The position numbers and the translations under genes were made by a program. This document shows positions 1 through 9,438 of a DNA stretch of 64,000 nucleotides, one piece after another (the stretch's first letter is position 1; every line of letters starts with the position of its first letter). Source of the DNA: Sphingobacterium thalpophilum (lineage in GTDB: Bacteria; Bacteroidota; Bacteroidia; Sphingobacteriales; Sphingobacteriaceae); the NCBI RefSeq assembly GCF_038396785.1, contig NZ_CP151087.1, positions 372,001-436,000 on the forward strand, read 5' to 3'. Below the pieces are notes generated by a model, which saw only the letters and a program-made list of their open reading frames with translations, did not search any database and was not told the origin of the DNA.

Positions 1-1507
1 CCAATAATGGTATTGGAAGGAGCAGGCTATTTTGGTTAAAATTATACTTAATTAACGTGGGGTTGCTCTGTTTGCCGTTATCGCATGTAAATTTTATTTC
101 ATTTAGTTTATTCATTACATCTACCGTGACACCATAACGATTTAAATCATCCCAACGTTGACCTTCGAAAGCAAGTTCCAATCGCCGCTCGTTGAGAATG
201 ATGGCCTTTAGTGCACTGGAGCTGACACCGGATAAATCGGACAGCCCTGCGCGATGACGTATGACGTTAATGGTGTTTATCGCACCAGAAGTATTTCCCA
301 AGGCGTTTTGAGCCTCTGCTTTAAGCAGAATGATGTCCGCAAGCCGCAAAAGGTAAAAATGATCGCCACTTTGGAAGCTGTTGGCATGTTTTTGCTTTAC
401 ATTAAATGGTATTTCTGTATCGGCATCTCCACAAGGGTTCCAGAACTCATCTGCCCAAGGGACAGAGAAAAACCAGATGTTGGCATTCTTTCGTTCAGTG
501 TCGCCAGCGCTGTCATAAGCTTCGACTAGATCTTTCGAAGGTGTGCCATACCGGCGCCATTCGTTTTCGTTGATTTGGCCATTTTCATCAAGATCCGGGA
601 AAAAGAATGCACCACCCCAACAGCTTAGATTGGGACTGCCGGCGATATAGGGAATCTCTATGATGGATTCACTGTTATAGTTATGTTTACCGTCAAAAAG
701 ATCCGCATAGTTTTGAAGGAGCTGATAGCCACCTTTTCCAGTAATCACTGCATCGGCGTATTGCAATACCTTATTGTAATCTCGATCAGGGCGTTGTGCC
801 CATATCTTGGTCAGCAAGGCATTTGCTGCACCTTTTGTAGCTCTAACCTTGTCGATAGAGGCTTGCCCAAATCCATCGGGAAGATTGTTTGCTGCCACTT
901 GTAGATCCGAATCTATAAAATCATAAACCTCCTCTACAGTTGATCGCTTGATGCGTAATACTTCGGCATCGGTACTGTTGGAGTGTTTTTCCAAGGGTAC
1001 ACCACCGTAAAGTTTGACCAACTGATAATAATGGAAGGCTCTTAAAAATGAAGCTTCTCCAAGAATTTGTTTGCGTCTTTCATCCGAAAAAGTAGGATCT
1101 GTGACTTTATCAACGTTGTCAATAACGATATTGCATTTTGAGATTGCTCCATACAGTTCTTCCCAGTCCCTGCGTACCATTTCATTGGTATTGGTGATGT
1201 TATTATAGTCAATTTGTGCAAAGTCTATCTCACCACCACCGGCCGCATGCGCATTGTCCGAACGGATATCGGTCTGTAAAATCATCTCCCATTGATAATA
1301 ATTGGCATTGCTTCCTGGGCGGGTACCATTGCCTATAAAAGAATTATAGGCCCCGTTTAATGCTTTCTCAATATTGTCTCCGGTGAGATAGGCATTTTCA
1401 CTCGTTACCGTGGAGGTAGGCTGAAGATCTAAAAACTTTTTGCAGGAATTTAGAGCAAGAGAAGCCAATAAGGCGATGGCTAATGAGGTATATCTAGTTG
1501 ATTTCAT
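1..1507 (-). CDS. SusD/RagB-family nutrient-binding lipoprotein, C-terminus cut by window edge
   Basis: The minus-strand frame from the ATG at 1507 runs open to the window edge, about 502 codons. It starts with a lipoprotein signal (lipobox LNSC, Cys22) followed by KKFLD, the usual start of mature SusD proteins. Further SusD marks are FLRAFHYYQLVKLYGGVPL near residue 150, a region reading RLADIILLKAEA, and RHRAGL plus ERRLELAFEGQRW towards the end. The last readable residues (LLLPIP) are the typical SusD tail, so only a few residues are missing. SusD proteins sit on the cell surface as the lid of a SusC transporter and bind oligosaccharides or peptides. It follows the SusC gene by 18 bases on the same strand. 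The substrate cannot be told from the sequence. Confidence 0.93.
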   Translation of the reverse strand, partial: MKSTRYTSLAIALLASLALNSCKKFLDLQPTSTVTSENAYLTGDNIEKALNGAYNSFIGNGTRPGSNANYYQWEMILQTDIRSDNAHAAGGGEIDFAQIDYNNITNTNEMVRRDWEELYGAISKCNIVIDNVDKVTDPTFSDERRKQILGEASFLRAFHYYQLVKLYGGVPLEKHSNSTDAEVLRIKRSTVEEVYDFIDSDLQVAANNLPDGFGQASIDKVRATKGAANALLTKIWAQRPDRDYNKVLQYADAVITGKGGYQLLQNYADLFDGKHNYNSESIIEIPYIAGSPNLSCWGGAFFFPDLDENGQINENEWRRYGTPSKDLVEAYDSAGDTERKNANIWFFSVPWADEFWNPCGDADTEIPFNVKQKHANSFQSGDHFYLLRLADIILLKAEAQNALGNTSGAINTINVIRHRAGLSDLSGVSSSALKAIILNERRLELAFEGQRWDDLNRYGVTVDVMNKLNEIKFTCDNGKQSNPTLIKYNFNQNSLLLPIPLL

Positions 1508-1525
1508 TGTTTGTAAGCTAAAAGG

Positions 1526-4500
1526 TTAAAAAGTTAGGTTTAAACCAACAATAAAGGTGCGTGCCTGTGGCGAAGTACCAAAATCGATGCCCGGTGCCAT
1601 ATTGGAGCTCACGGTTTGCTGGTTAGTTCCCCCGTACATGCTTACCTCAGGATCTAAACCTGAGTATTTTGTGAATGTTAACAGATTCTCGCCTGTCACA
1701 TAAAAACGGACCTTATTGAGCTTCCATCTTTCAAGCACTTGTTTAGGCAGGGTATAGGCCAAAGTCATCGATTTTACCCTGAGGTAGGAACCTTTCTCTA
1801 CAAAACGGGAAGAAATCTGTGAATTGTAGTTGTCATCTGTATTGTTTAGATCCGGACGCGGCATAGTACTATTTTTGTTATTGACTGTCCATCTGTTTAA
1901 CACGGCAGCACTTTGGTTTCTCGGTTCCCACATACCTTCTGTATAAATACGTGTCGCATTAAGGATATCATTTCCCTGTACACCCTGTAAGAAAAAAGAA
2001 AAGCTGAAGTTCTTATAGCTGAAATCATTTGTCATGCCATAAGAGAATTTTGGTGTAGCATTACCAATGATAGCCATATCACTCGTTTGAAGACCTGCTT
2101 CAGGATCGGCCATCTGATAGATCATATCTCCGGTGTCTGGATTGACGCCTTTCGCGACATAGCCCCAGAATGATCCCAATGCAACCCCTTCTTTTGCAAT
2201 CGTACTATTGCCGCGGCCATCAATATTTCCGTCATAGTAGGTCCCGCCATCAATATTCAGTACTTTATTGCGATTGAGCCCAAAGGTAACTGTTGTATTC
2301 CATTTGAAATCGTGAACGAAATTTCGGCTACTCAATTCGAATTCGAAACCTTTATTCTGTAGGTCGCCGAGGTTTTTCAACGCAGTTCTGTAACCGGAAC
2401 TATACGGAACTCTTGAGTTGAGAAGTAGGCCTACAGTCCTTTTTGCATAATAATCTGCACCAAATATCAATCTGGAATTAAAGAAACTGGCATCCACACC
2501 AATGTCGGTCTGGTTTGTTGTTTCCCATTTTAGATTGGGGTTGTCCAAGGTAGCAGGTGTATACCCCGGTACAACCTGATCGCCGATATTGTACGATCCC
2601 GTGACGTCAACTAAACCAAGATAGGAAAAGGCCGGAATTTGGCTATTTCCAACCTTACCCCAACTAGCGCGGATTTTCAAATCGTTTACTGTGTTTTTCA
2701 GGGAACTAAAGAAATCTTCATTGGATAAACGCCAGCCGGCAGAGAAAGAAGGGAAGTAACCCCAACGGTTATTAGGCCCGAATACAGATGACGCGTCAGC
2801 TCTCAGATTTGCTGTAAATAAGTATTTGTCGTTATAATCATAACCGATTTTTGCAATGCCAGAAACAGTGGATACAGCAGCATCTATCGCTGTTGGCATC
2901 TCCGTAATCATCGAACCTCCATTAACGGTGTGAATTGCTGGATTAGCAAAATTCTGGGTAGCGATATTTGAGATTGTTGTTTGTGTTTTAGTGGTAATAT
3001 AACCTAGTAAACCTGTGAAGTGGTGCTTGTCACTAAAAGTTCTGTCGTAGTTTAATGTATTTTCGGACATCCAATACTGATTATCCTGCTGCTGGAGCGT
3101 CGCCATTCCTTTATATTTTCTACCCTCCGTCGTGCGGAACGGATCCACAAAAGTGCGGTACTGGTTGTTAAATTTCTCATACCCAAACAGCGATTTGAAT
3201 TTTAATCCAGGTAGGATATTGGCTTCCACAAAGGCATTTCCTGTAAATCTGTTGTTGATATAGCTGTGCTCGTTGCCTGTTGCCAATGCAACGGGGTTGT
3301 CGAGATCCGTATAGAATGGATCTACTGTGAAAGCCCCCTTATCACCGTATATGCCGATGACTGGAGAGCCTAGATAAGCATTCATGATGACTCCATTTCG
3401 GGAATTCTCGTTAATGTCCACATCGTACCAACGGTTGTAAGATAAGCTTGTCCCGACTTTAAAGATTTTATTGATCTGATGATCTAAATTGACCTTGAAA
3501 TTGACCTTGTTTACTGTATTTGTGATGACTGTACCATTATCTTTTTGATAAGATCCAGAGATGTAAAACCCTGTCTTTTCATCTCCACCGCGTACTGAAG
3601 CCTGGTATTTTTGGCTGTGGCCGGTGCGGAATAACTGATCTGGCCAGTTCGTATCATCGGTATATTTCGACCAATCCAAGGCTTCTCCCATCTCAGTCAT
3701 TAATTCTCTATATTGTACCGCATTTAGAACACTAGGCTTTTTTCTGATGGCTGAAAATCCTTGATAGGTTTCGAAATTTACCTGTGTCTTACCGTTTGTT
3801 CCTCTTTTGGTCGTAATCAACACCACGCCATTGGCTCCTGACGATCCGTAGACAGCGGCAGAAGCAGCATCTTTTAAGACCGAAATGCTTTGAATATCTG
3901 ATGGATTGAGCTCCGATATATTTTCTGTAGGGACACCATCTACAATGTATAATGGGTTGCTACCTGCAGTAATTGTAGAGGTTCCACGAACACGAATGGA
4001 GAAGCCAGCTTGCGGTTGTCCGGAGGATTTTACAATTTCTACCCCCGCCATTTTACCTTCCATGGCACTCGCCAATTGGGTCACAGGGCGATCTTCAATA
4101 TCCTTTGTGCTTATGGTTGCAATGGCTCCCGTGATGTCCTTTTTTTTCTGTGTTCCAAAACCGACCACAACGATCTGCTCCAGTTGGTTGTTGGCAGTTT
4201 TCATCTGTATATTGAGGTAACTATTGGAACCTACCGTACTACTGATAGTCTCATAACCTATCGAACTAAAGCTCAGTTGATGTGTAGAGGTTGCTTCAAT
4301 CGAGAATTCACCTTTACTGTCTGTTTCCGTTTGTTTACCTGTTGTTGTATTGCGGATTGTGACCCCTGTTAATGCTTTACCATCGCTATCGGAAACGCGC
4401 CCTTTGACAAGCTGTTGTACATTGATCGTGTTTCTTAAGGGCATATCATCTGTTTTCCTTTTTAGGACAATGGTGTTGTTGACAATTTTATAAGAATACG

Positions 4501-4798
4501 ATAGCTCTTTCAGGTTGTCATCCAGAATTTCAACAATAGAACCATCTTTATGGTTTATTCGGATTTTTTGGTTATCATTAATCTGCGAGTTATCGTACAG
4601 AAACACATAAGAACTCTGACGCTCGATCTCTTTAGCAAACTTTGCCAAAGTGTATTCCTTGTCTTGTAACTTGATTTTAGTTTGGTTTACATTCGCCATC
4701 GCCAAATTATTTGCATGGGAAACGCATTGGATAGCGAGTAAAGCAGCAAATAGTTTTGCCTTTTTACCAGCCCCCTGGATGGTTTTAAGTTTATACAT
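1526..4798 (-). CDS. SusC/RagA-family TonB-dependent outer-membrane transporter with STN signalling domain
   Basis: 1090 residues. Order of parts: signal peptide (about 1-33), secretin/TonB N-terminal STN domain (about 45-100), carboxypeptidase-regulatory-like beta domain (about 130-205, starting VKGRVSDSDGKALTGV), plug (about 215-335, with VVVGFGTQKKKDITGA and the SusC signature SVLKDAASAAVYGSSGANGV), then a long beta-barrel ending in a hydrophobic aromatic strand (IVGLNLTF). It imports a ligand captured by the SusD partner using TonB energy. The STN domain is the part that, in FecA-type receptors, contacts a FecR anti-sigma in the periplasm; the FecR and sigma genes lie directly upstream on the same strand, so this receptor probably reports its own ligand. 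Confidence 0.96.
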   Translation of the reverse strand: MYKLKTIQGAGKKAKLFAALLAIQCVSHANNLAMANVNQTKIKLQDKEYTLAKFAKEIERQSSYVFLYDNSQINDNQKIRINHKDGSIVEILDDNLKELSYSYKIVNNTIVLKRKTDDMPLRNTINVQQLVKGRVSDSDGKALTGVTIRNTTTGKQTETDSKGEFSIEATSTHQLSFSSIGYETISSTVGSNSYLNIQMKTANNQLEQIVVVGFGTQKKKDITGAIATISTKDIEDRPVTQLASAMEGKMAGVEIVKSSGQPQAGFSIRVRGTSTITAGSNPLYIVDGVPTENISELNPSDIQSISVLKDAASAAVYGSSGANGVVLITTKRGTNGKTQVNFETYQGFSAIRKKPSVLNAVQYRELMTEMGEALDWSKYTDDTNWPDQLFRTGHSQKYQASVRGGDEKTGFYISGSYQKDNGTVITNTVNKVNFKVNLDHQINKIFKVGTSLSYNRWYDVDINENSRNGVIMNAYLGSPVIGIYGDKGAFTVDPFYTDLDNPVALATGNEHSYINNRFTGNAFVEANILPGLKFKSLFGYEKFNNQYRTFVDPFRTTEGRKYKGMATLQQQDNQYWMSENTLNYDRTFSDKHHFTGLLGYITTKTQTTISNIATQNFANPAIHTVNGGSMITEMPTAIDAAVSTVSGIAKIGYDYNDKYLFTANLRADASSVFGPNNRWGYFPSFSAGWRLSNEDFFSSLKNTVNDLKIRASWGKVGNSQIPAFSYLGLVDVTGSYNIGDQVVPGYTPATLDNPNLKWETTNQTDIGVDASFFNSRLIFGADYYAKRTVGLLLNSRVPYSSGYRTALKNLGDLQNKGFEFELSSRNFVHDFKWNTTVTFGLNRNKVLNIDGGTYYDGNIDGRGNSTIAKEGVALGSFWGYVAKGVNPDTGDMIYQMADPEAGLQTSDMAIIGNATPKFSYGMTNDFSYKNFSFSFFLQGVQGNDILNATRIYTEGMWEPRNQSAAVLNRWTVNNKNSTMPRPDLNNTDDNYNSQISSRFVEKGSYLRVKSMTLAYTLPKQVLERWKLNKVRFYVTGENLLTFTKYSGLDPEVSMYGGTNQQTVSSNMAPGIDFGTSPQARTFIVGLNLTF

Positions 4799-4833
4799 AA
4801 TTAGTTGGGTAAGTTTGTTTTATATTAAATAAT

Positions 4834-5973
4834 TTAGAGTTCAACTTCAATTTTATTGTTTTGCAATCGACATTTTATATCCAGGAAGTTAAGGGTCTCA
4901 ACCAGTTGCTGGGCCGTTGAATTACGTTTTATTTTTCCTGTCAGCTCACGCTTTTCATTTGTTCCTTTATAGACAATATCTACATTGTACCAGCGTTTTA
5001 TGGCAGCGAGTGCATCTTTTATTGGTGTCGATTCAAAATAGAAAAAGCCATTTTTCCAGGCCATTGCCTCTTCGATATTAGCTTCTGCTACGATAAGATT
5101 CCCGCCTGTGGTAAATGCCGCTTGACCAGGTTTCAGCATTTTTGACTTGCCGAATTGCGAGACTTGTACAGAGCCTGCTATAAGTGTGGTTTTATTGTTT
5201 TCATTTGGATAGGAGCTTACATTAAAATGTGTTCCGAATACGCGAATGGTTTGTTCATTCGATCGCACATAGAATGGTCGATTACTATCGTGGCTGACTT
5301 CAAAATAGGCTTCACCAGATAATTTTACTTCACGGCTATTTGACGCAAAAGATTCAGGAAATGTCAGCACGGAGCCAGCGTTTAGCCATACCTTACTGCC
5401 ATCGGCCAAAATTATCGCATATTCTGTTCCAATCGGCGTTTCAATGGTATTGGTACGGCTAGCAGCGGTATTCTTACTGGCTGTAAATTGATATTGCACG
5501 GTTCCGGCAGCAGTTGTAACGACTTTCACCTGTTCATCCTGATGGAGAACGCTTTTTTGGTGGGCAGAAAGGTCAATTTTAGTTCCGTCGGCTAAAGTTA
5601 ATACGGCTGCTTTAATGCCCGGATGAACTTGCTGTTGCGTCTTCGCGGCTACCTGCGGGCTATCTTCGGTTGTTCTTTTAACAAGGTAAAGGGGCAATAT
5701 AAATAACAGTGCCAAAGCAGCAGCTATTCCACCCAATTTCATCCATTGTGGAATTCGCTTGATTTTTGACGCTTGGATTTCCTGCTTGATATGTAAGAAT
5801 AACAGCTCTTTGAGTTGTTGTTCATCTGTTGCGAGCTCCTCGGGGATAGGGAGAGGTTCGCCATTACTTGTTTCATACCATTGTTGCAGTTCGGCTTCTT
5901 CTTCAGGGGTACATGTGCCTTGAAGCCATTTATAAGCCAATTGCTTTATCCGGAATTGATTATGATCAACCAT
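4834..5973 (-). CDS. FecR-family anti-sigma factor with C-terminal DUF4974-like domain
   Basis: 379 residues. The cytoplasmic N-terminal part (about 1-75) has the helical FecR pattern (LAYKWLQGTCTPEEEAEL). A single membrane helix lies at about 79-98. The periplasmic FecR beta domain spans about 175-275 (IETPIGTEYAIILADGSKVWLNAGS in pieces, then GEAYFEVSHD and RPFYVRS). The C-terminal domain (about 310-378) starts FYFESTPIKDALAAIKRWYNV, a STN-like fold shared by Bacteroidota FecR proteins. The protein should hold the sigma factor inactive until the STN domain of the receptor signals ligand binding. It lies 35 bases upstream of the SusC gene and 67 bases downstream of the sigma gene. Confidence 0.94.
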   Translation of the reverse strand: MVDHNQFRIKQLAYKWLQGTCTPEEEAELQQWYETSNGEPLPIPEELATDEQQLKELLFLHIKQEIQASKIKRIPQWMKLGGIAAALALLFILPLYLVKRTTEDSPQVAAKTQQQVHPGIKAAVLTLADGTKIDLSAHQKSVLHQDEQVKVVTTAAGTVQYQFTASKNTAASRTNTIETPIGTEYAIILADGSKVWLNAGSVLTFPESFASNSREVKLSGEAYFEVSHDSNRPFYVRSNEQTIRVFGTHFNVSSYPNENNKTTLIAGSVQVSQFGKSKMLKPGQAAFTTGGNLIVAEANIEEAMAWKNGFFYFESTPIKDALAAIKRWYNVDIVYKGTNEKRELTGKIKRNSTAQQLVETLNFLDIKCRLQNNKIEVEL

Positions 5974-6040
5974 ATTTAGGGGTTATTTATATATAGAGTC
6001 CCTAAATTGGGCTGATACCCTGACAAGAAGAGAAAAAAAA

Positions 6041-6607
6041 CTACAAAGTAATCAGAAAGCGCTGAATACCAGTGCGTATTTTTTTTAAGGCACGGCTTAA
6101 TTGGGTTTCGACAGTTTTCACAGAGATATTCATACTTTCAGCGATCTGTTTATAGGAGAGTCCTTCTTCGCGGGATAATCTGAAAACAAGCTGGCATTTT
6201 TCAGGCAGTTCCGAAACAAGTTGATCTAGCCGAACACGAAGCTCCTCAAACTGGAGCCAATTTTCCGTCGAGTTATCAAAATCCACCCATTCCGTATCAT
6301 GCTTAAAAGCTTCCTGCTTGTATTGTTGTGCGAGATATTTAAATACTTTGTATTTAACGGCCACAGCGAGGTAGGAGGCGAGATTGCTTTCAATTTGGAG
6401 TTGATGGCGTCTCAGCCAAAGCGAGGTAAAGATATTTTGTACAATTTCCTGCGCATCTTCCAGTGAATTTGTTTTGCGGGCCGCCTGGTAATAAAGCTTT
6501 TTCCAATAGCGATCATACAAAGCTTCGAAAGCTAAGCTATCGTCTTGTTGAATCAACACGATCAACTCTTCATCTGAATGGCTTCCAAAATCTTTCATGC
6601 AAGACAA
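6041..6607 (-). CDS. ECF RNA polymerase sigma factor, Bacteroidota FecI-like group
   Basis: 188 residues with sigma region 2 (FEALYDRYWKKLYYQAARKT and the DAQEIVQNIFTSLW core) and a region 4 helix-turn-helix (LPEKCQLVFRLSREEGLSYKQIAESMNISVKTVE, in pieces). This is the family that pairs with FecR in SusC/SusD loci. Two starts are possible: the ATG at 6607 or, three codons later, the ATG at 6598 (MKDFG). It heads the cassette sigma-FecR-SusC-SusD, all on one strand. By analogy with FecI it should direct transcription of the receptor genes when ligand is present. Confidence 0.94.
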   Translation of the reverse strand: MSCMKDFGSHSDEELIVLIQQDDSLAFEALYDRYWKKLYYQAARKTNSLEDAQEIVQNIFTSLWLRRHQLQIESNLASYLAVAVKYKVFKYLAQQYKQEAFKHDTEWVDFDNSTENWLQFEELRVRLDQLVSELPEKCQLVFRLSREEGLSYKQIAESMNISVKTVETQLSRALKKIRTGIQRFLITL

Positions 6608-6759
6608 TAATTTGTTTTTCTATGGTTATACGACGTGAAATGCTAATTGCGCTATAAATGTAGGGACTAAATTATGAATAATGCAACTTTAATATATAAA
6701 AGCTGGCTTTAAGCAGCTAAACGCGTATTTTACAAAGGATAGCAGCTTCGAATAGACAA

Positions 6760-6797
6760 AAAAAAGGAGTATCTGAATCAACAGATACTCCTTTTTT
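6760..6797. terminator. Hairpin terminator between LOG and sigma genes
   Basis: A stem of about 15 bp (aaaaaaggagtatctg against its complement) with a 6-base loop, flanked by A and T runs. It lies just downstream of the minus-strand LOG gene and can end transcription from it before the sigma gene. Confidence 0.8.
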
Positions 6798-6810
6798 GAA
6801 GTGGTGCTTC

Positions 6811-7521
6811 TTAGAAGTTTGGTTTCAACAAGTATTTATCGTAGAATCGGAAAATATGATCAGCTGCTTCCTCGGCAGTATCCACAATTCGAAATAGTTT
6901 TAAATCCTCTTCACTGATATATTTGTTTAAAATCATTGTATTTTGAACCCAGTCCATTAATCCTTTCCAATATTCAGAGCCGACCAATACGATTGGAAAA
7001 CGCGCAATTTTACCGGTTTGAATCAGTGTGATTGCTTCAAAAAGTTCGTCCATGGTTCCGAAACCTCCAGGCATAACAATATATCCTTGAGAATACTTCA
7101 TAAACATGACCTTTCTGACGAAAAAGTACTTAAATTCAAGCAATTTGTCGCGGTCAATATATTTGTTGTGAAATTGCTCGAATGGCAATTCAATGTTTAG
7201 ACCAACAGACTTCCCTCCAGATTCGTAGGCGCCCTTATTGGCTGCCTCCATAATACCCGGTCCACCACCGGAGATAATACCATAACCGCGTTCCGTCAAT
7301 AAGCTAGCAATATCTACCGCCATTTGATAATATTTGTGTTCGCGTGGGGTACGTGCTGATCCAAATATTGAAACACAGGGGCCAATTTTTGCTAATTTCT
7401 CAAACCCATCCACAAACTCTGACATCACTTTAAAAATCTGCCATGAGTCCTTTACTTTAATTTCCTGCCATGTTTTGTTTTCAAATGCGCGGATAATTTT
7501 ATCTTCTTTTGTAATGTCCAT
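6811..7521 (-). CDS. LOG-family (TIGR00730) nucleotide phosphoribohydrolase
   Basis: 236 residues. The Rossmann-like fold motifs are visible: SIFGSARTPREH (51-62), SGGGPGIMEAAN (84-95) and the catalytic/phosphate motif PGGFGTMDE (151-159) followed by FEAITLIQTGK. LOG proteins remove ribose 5-phosphate from cytokinin nucleotides or from AMP-like nucleotides; older annotation calls them lysine decarboxylases, which is not what the fold does. It is divergent from recR, 109 bases apart, and stands alone on its strand. Substrate is not settled by sequence. Confidence 0.9.
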   Translation of the reverse strand: MDITKEDKIIRAFENKTWQEIKVKDSWQIFKVMSEFVDGFEKLAKIGPCVSIFGSARTPREHKYYQMAVDIASLLTERGYGIISGGGPGIMEAANKGAYESGGKSVGLNIELPFEQFHNKYIDRDKLLEFKYFFVRKVMFMKYSQGYIVMPGGFGTMDELFEAITLIQTGKIARFPIVLVGSEYWKGLMDWVQNTMILNKYISEEDLKLFRIVDTAEEAADHIFRFYDKYLLKPNF

Positions 7522-7618
7522 ATATAACGTTATACATTTAATTTCTAAAACCTAATTTTTCAAAAAGGAATACAATATAGCTATTTTTTTAATACTAGCT
7601 ACTTTTTCGGATTATTCT

Positions 7619-7626
7619 TACATTTG
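7619..7626 (+). promoter_or_regulatory. Possible TAnnTTTG -7 element next to recR
   Basis: TACATTTG matches the Bacteroidota -7 consensus TAnnTTTG but ends only four bases before the recR ATG, so a transcript from it would have almost no leader. No matching -33 TTTG is seen at the usual distance, so this may be chance. Confidence 0.3.
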
Positions 7627-7630
7627 CATT

Positions 7631-8245
7631 ATGAATTTTTCTTCTAAACTTCTCGAGAACGCAGTTGCCGAATTTGGAAAATTACCTGGCGTGGGACAAA
7701 AGACGGCATTAAGACTGGTTTTGCATCTGTTGAAGCAATCCGATGCAGATGTAGCGCGTTTTACGGCCTCTATCGATCGCTTGAAAGAAGATATTCAATA
7801 TTGCCAAGAATGTTTCAATATTTCTGACCACAGTATATGTGAGATATGCGCCTCATTCAAACGCGATAAAAGTTTGATCTGTGTTGTAGAAGACACGCGA
7901 GACGTGATGGCCATCGAAAATACAAATTCCTATCAAGGTGTATATCATGTATTGGGAGGATTAATTTCGCCAATGGATGGTATTGGCCCTGCTGATCTAA
8001 AAATCGAAGGGTTAATTAATCGAATCCAAAGAGGTGAGGTAGAAGAAGTTATTTTAGCCCTTTCAGCAACAATGGAAGGGGATACCACCATTTTTTATTT
8101 ATACCGTAAATTGCGTGAATTTTATGTAAAAATTACAACGATTGCCCGCGGTATTGCCTTTGGTGGCGAGTTGGAATATGTCGATGAGCTAACCCTGGGA
8201 CGCTCCATTGCGACACGGGTGCCTTACGAGCGCAACGTTGGTTAA
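7631..8245 (+). CDS. recR: Recombination mediator RecR
   Basis: 204 residues, the usual length. An N-terminal helix-hairpin-helix reads FGKLPGVGQKTALRLVLHLL (15-34). A zinc site uses Cys58, Cys61, Cys70 and Cys73. The Toprim domain starts at about 83 (ICVVEDTRDVMAIE) and includes YHVLGGLISPMDGIGP. The C-terminus has the family signature (ATRVPYERNV). RecR works with RecO, and sometimes RecF, to load RecA on SSB-coated single-stranded DNA during gap repair. Its stop codon overlaps the stop of the convergent oxygenase gene by four bases. Confidence 0.97.
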   Translation: MNFSSKLLENAVAEFGKLPGVGQKTALRLVLHLLKQSDADVARFTASIDRLKEDIQYCQECFNISDHSICEICASFKRDKSLICVVEDTRDVMAIENTNSYQGVYHVLGGLISPMDGIGPADLKIEGLINRIQRGEVEEVILALSATMEGDTTIFYLYRKLREFYVKITTIARGIAFGGELEYVDELTLGRSIATRVPYERNVG

Positions 8246-9438
8246 TTGTATTTCAGATAGATTTGTTTCACGCCTTCGTGTACTTTTCTTCCTTTGTCAA
8301 TTTGTTGTTGTCGCCATAAGCTGTCGGTAACCATACGATTTGCTTTTTTATTTTTTAAGATATTCACATAAGCCATTTTACCGAGTACCGTCTTCTTTAA
8401 ACCCAATAGTGAACAGGAATAGTCTCCCAATAGATAATGATTGTAGTAGAGATGAATTTCGCGCATGAGCTTTCGTCCCCATTTGTTTGTGGGGTATGCT
8501 GCTTTAATGGGCTCTTCCATTAGCGCTTTTGCTAAAGCTAAACTATCCTGATCTCCTGATTGTTGTGTCATGGTCCAATAATACAAAGCTTCAATGGCTT
8601 GCTCCTCTGTGTCGGGGAGAAGTTGCATTGGAATACCCAGCAATGTTCCGATAAATTTCCAGACATGGAATAAACCTTCAACCTCATTTTTCAATACATT
8701 GAATTTCATGCGTTTTAGCCCTGTTAGGTAAACAAGAGAAAATCCGAGATTGGTTGCAAGCATATCCCACGTATTTAATGGAATACCCCATTTTTCTGTT
8801 TGCCACTGACCGTGCTTTAGGATGTTTAATCGCGCATACGAATGGATACATCGGGTGAGTAGAATGGCCTCTATGCCGATATTACCCTTTTTCAGCGCAT
8901 CATCGCCTGTGATATCCACCCAAAAGGTTACCGTTTCGGTGAGTCGTTTGACAGCCCCTTTTTTTAACGCACCTGTAAAGATTAAGGGTTTATTGATCGC
9001 ACTGGATTCATAGCCCCCCATGAGGACATAATCCCGTAATACAATAAGTCCTGATAAACCAGAACGTTGACTGAGCCCAATGCCTTGTTCTATTTTATCC
9101 CAATCTAACCAAGAAGGGCTGAGATCTAATGTATTTAAAAAATTCAGCAATACATGTTCATATGCTGCATCAATAGGCTTGCCTGCAAGTGCATCTTTAA
9201 GCAGTTGTTGACCTTGATGGAAACCAATTTTTAGATGTAGCTGCTCGACAAGTTGGTCGCAGCTATTGTCAAATTGATAGAGTAAAGGAGTAAATTGATC
9301 GGCAGCAGCGATGGAAAGTTTCGTCGGCAATTTGCGAAGCAATTCGACACCAAGACCCTTTGACCAATAAAAAGAAAATGAACTTGTATTAACTTGATAA
9401 CGTTCGGGTACTCGCATATCTTCTATTGAATTGTCCAA
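8242..9438 (-). CDS. MpaB/latex-clearing-protein-like oxygenase (DUF2236 family)
   Basis: 398 residues. Family marks are the block GLSGLIVLRDYVLMGGYES (127-145), LLTRCIHSYARL (193-204) and LNTWDMLATNLGFSLVYL (221-238). In the latex-clearing protein Lcp a histidine in the corresponding helix binds heme b; His199 is the candidate here. The family includes the rubber oxygenase Lcp and the fungal MpaB that cleaves a farnesyl chain, so oxidative cleavage of a polyprenyl-like substrate is a reasonable guess but not shown. No signal peptide is seen, unlike secreted Lcp. It overlaps the upstream small gene by 16 bases, suggesting translational coupling in a three-gene unit (10405 to 8242). Confidence 0.8.
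   Translation of the reverse strand: MDNSIEDMRVPERYQVNTSSFSFYWSKGLGVELLRKLPTKLSIAAADQFTPLLYQFDNSCDQLVEQLHLKIGFHQGQQLLKDALAGKPIDAAYEHVLLNFLNTLDLSPSWLDWDKIEQGIGLSQRSGLSGLIVLRDYVLMGGYESSAINKPLIFTGALKKGAVKRLTETVTFWVDITGDDALKKGNIGIEAILLTRCIHSYARLNILKHGQWQTEKWGIPLNTWDMLATNLGFSLVYLTGLKRMKFNVLKNEVEGLFHVWKFIGTLLGIPMQLLPDTEEQAIEALYYWTMTQQSGDQDSLALAKALMEEPIKAAYPTNKWGRKLMREIHLYYNHYLLGDYSCSLLGLKKTVLGKMAYVNILKNKKANRMVTDSLWRQQQIDKGRKVHEGVKQIYLKYN

Noticed and set aside
8822..9013. Plus-strand open frame inside the oxygenase gene
   Set aside because: Composition and lack of any family signal show it is a shadow of the minus-strand gene.
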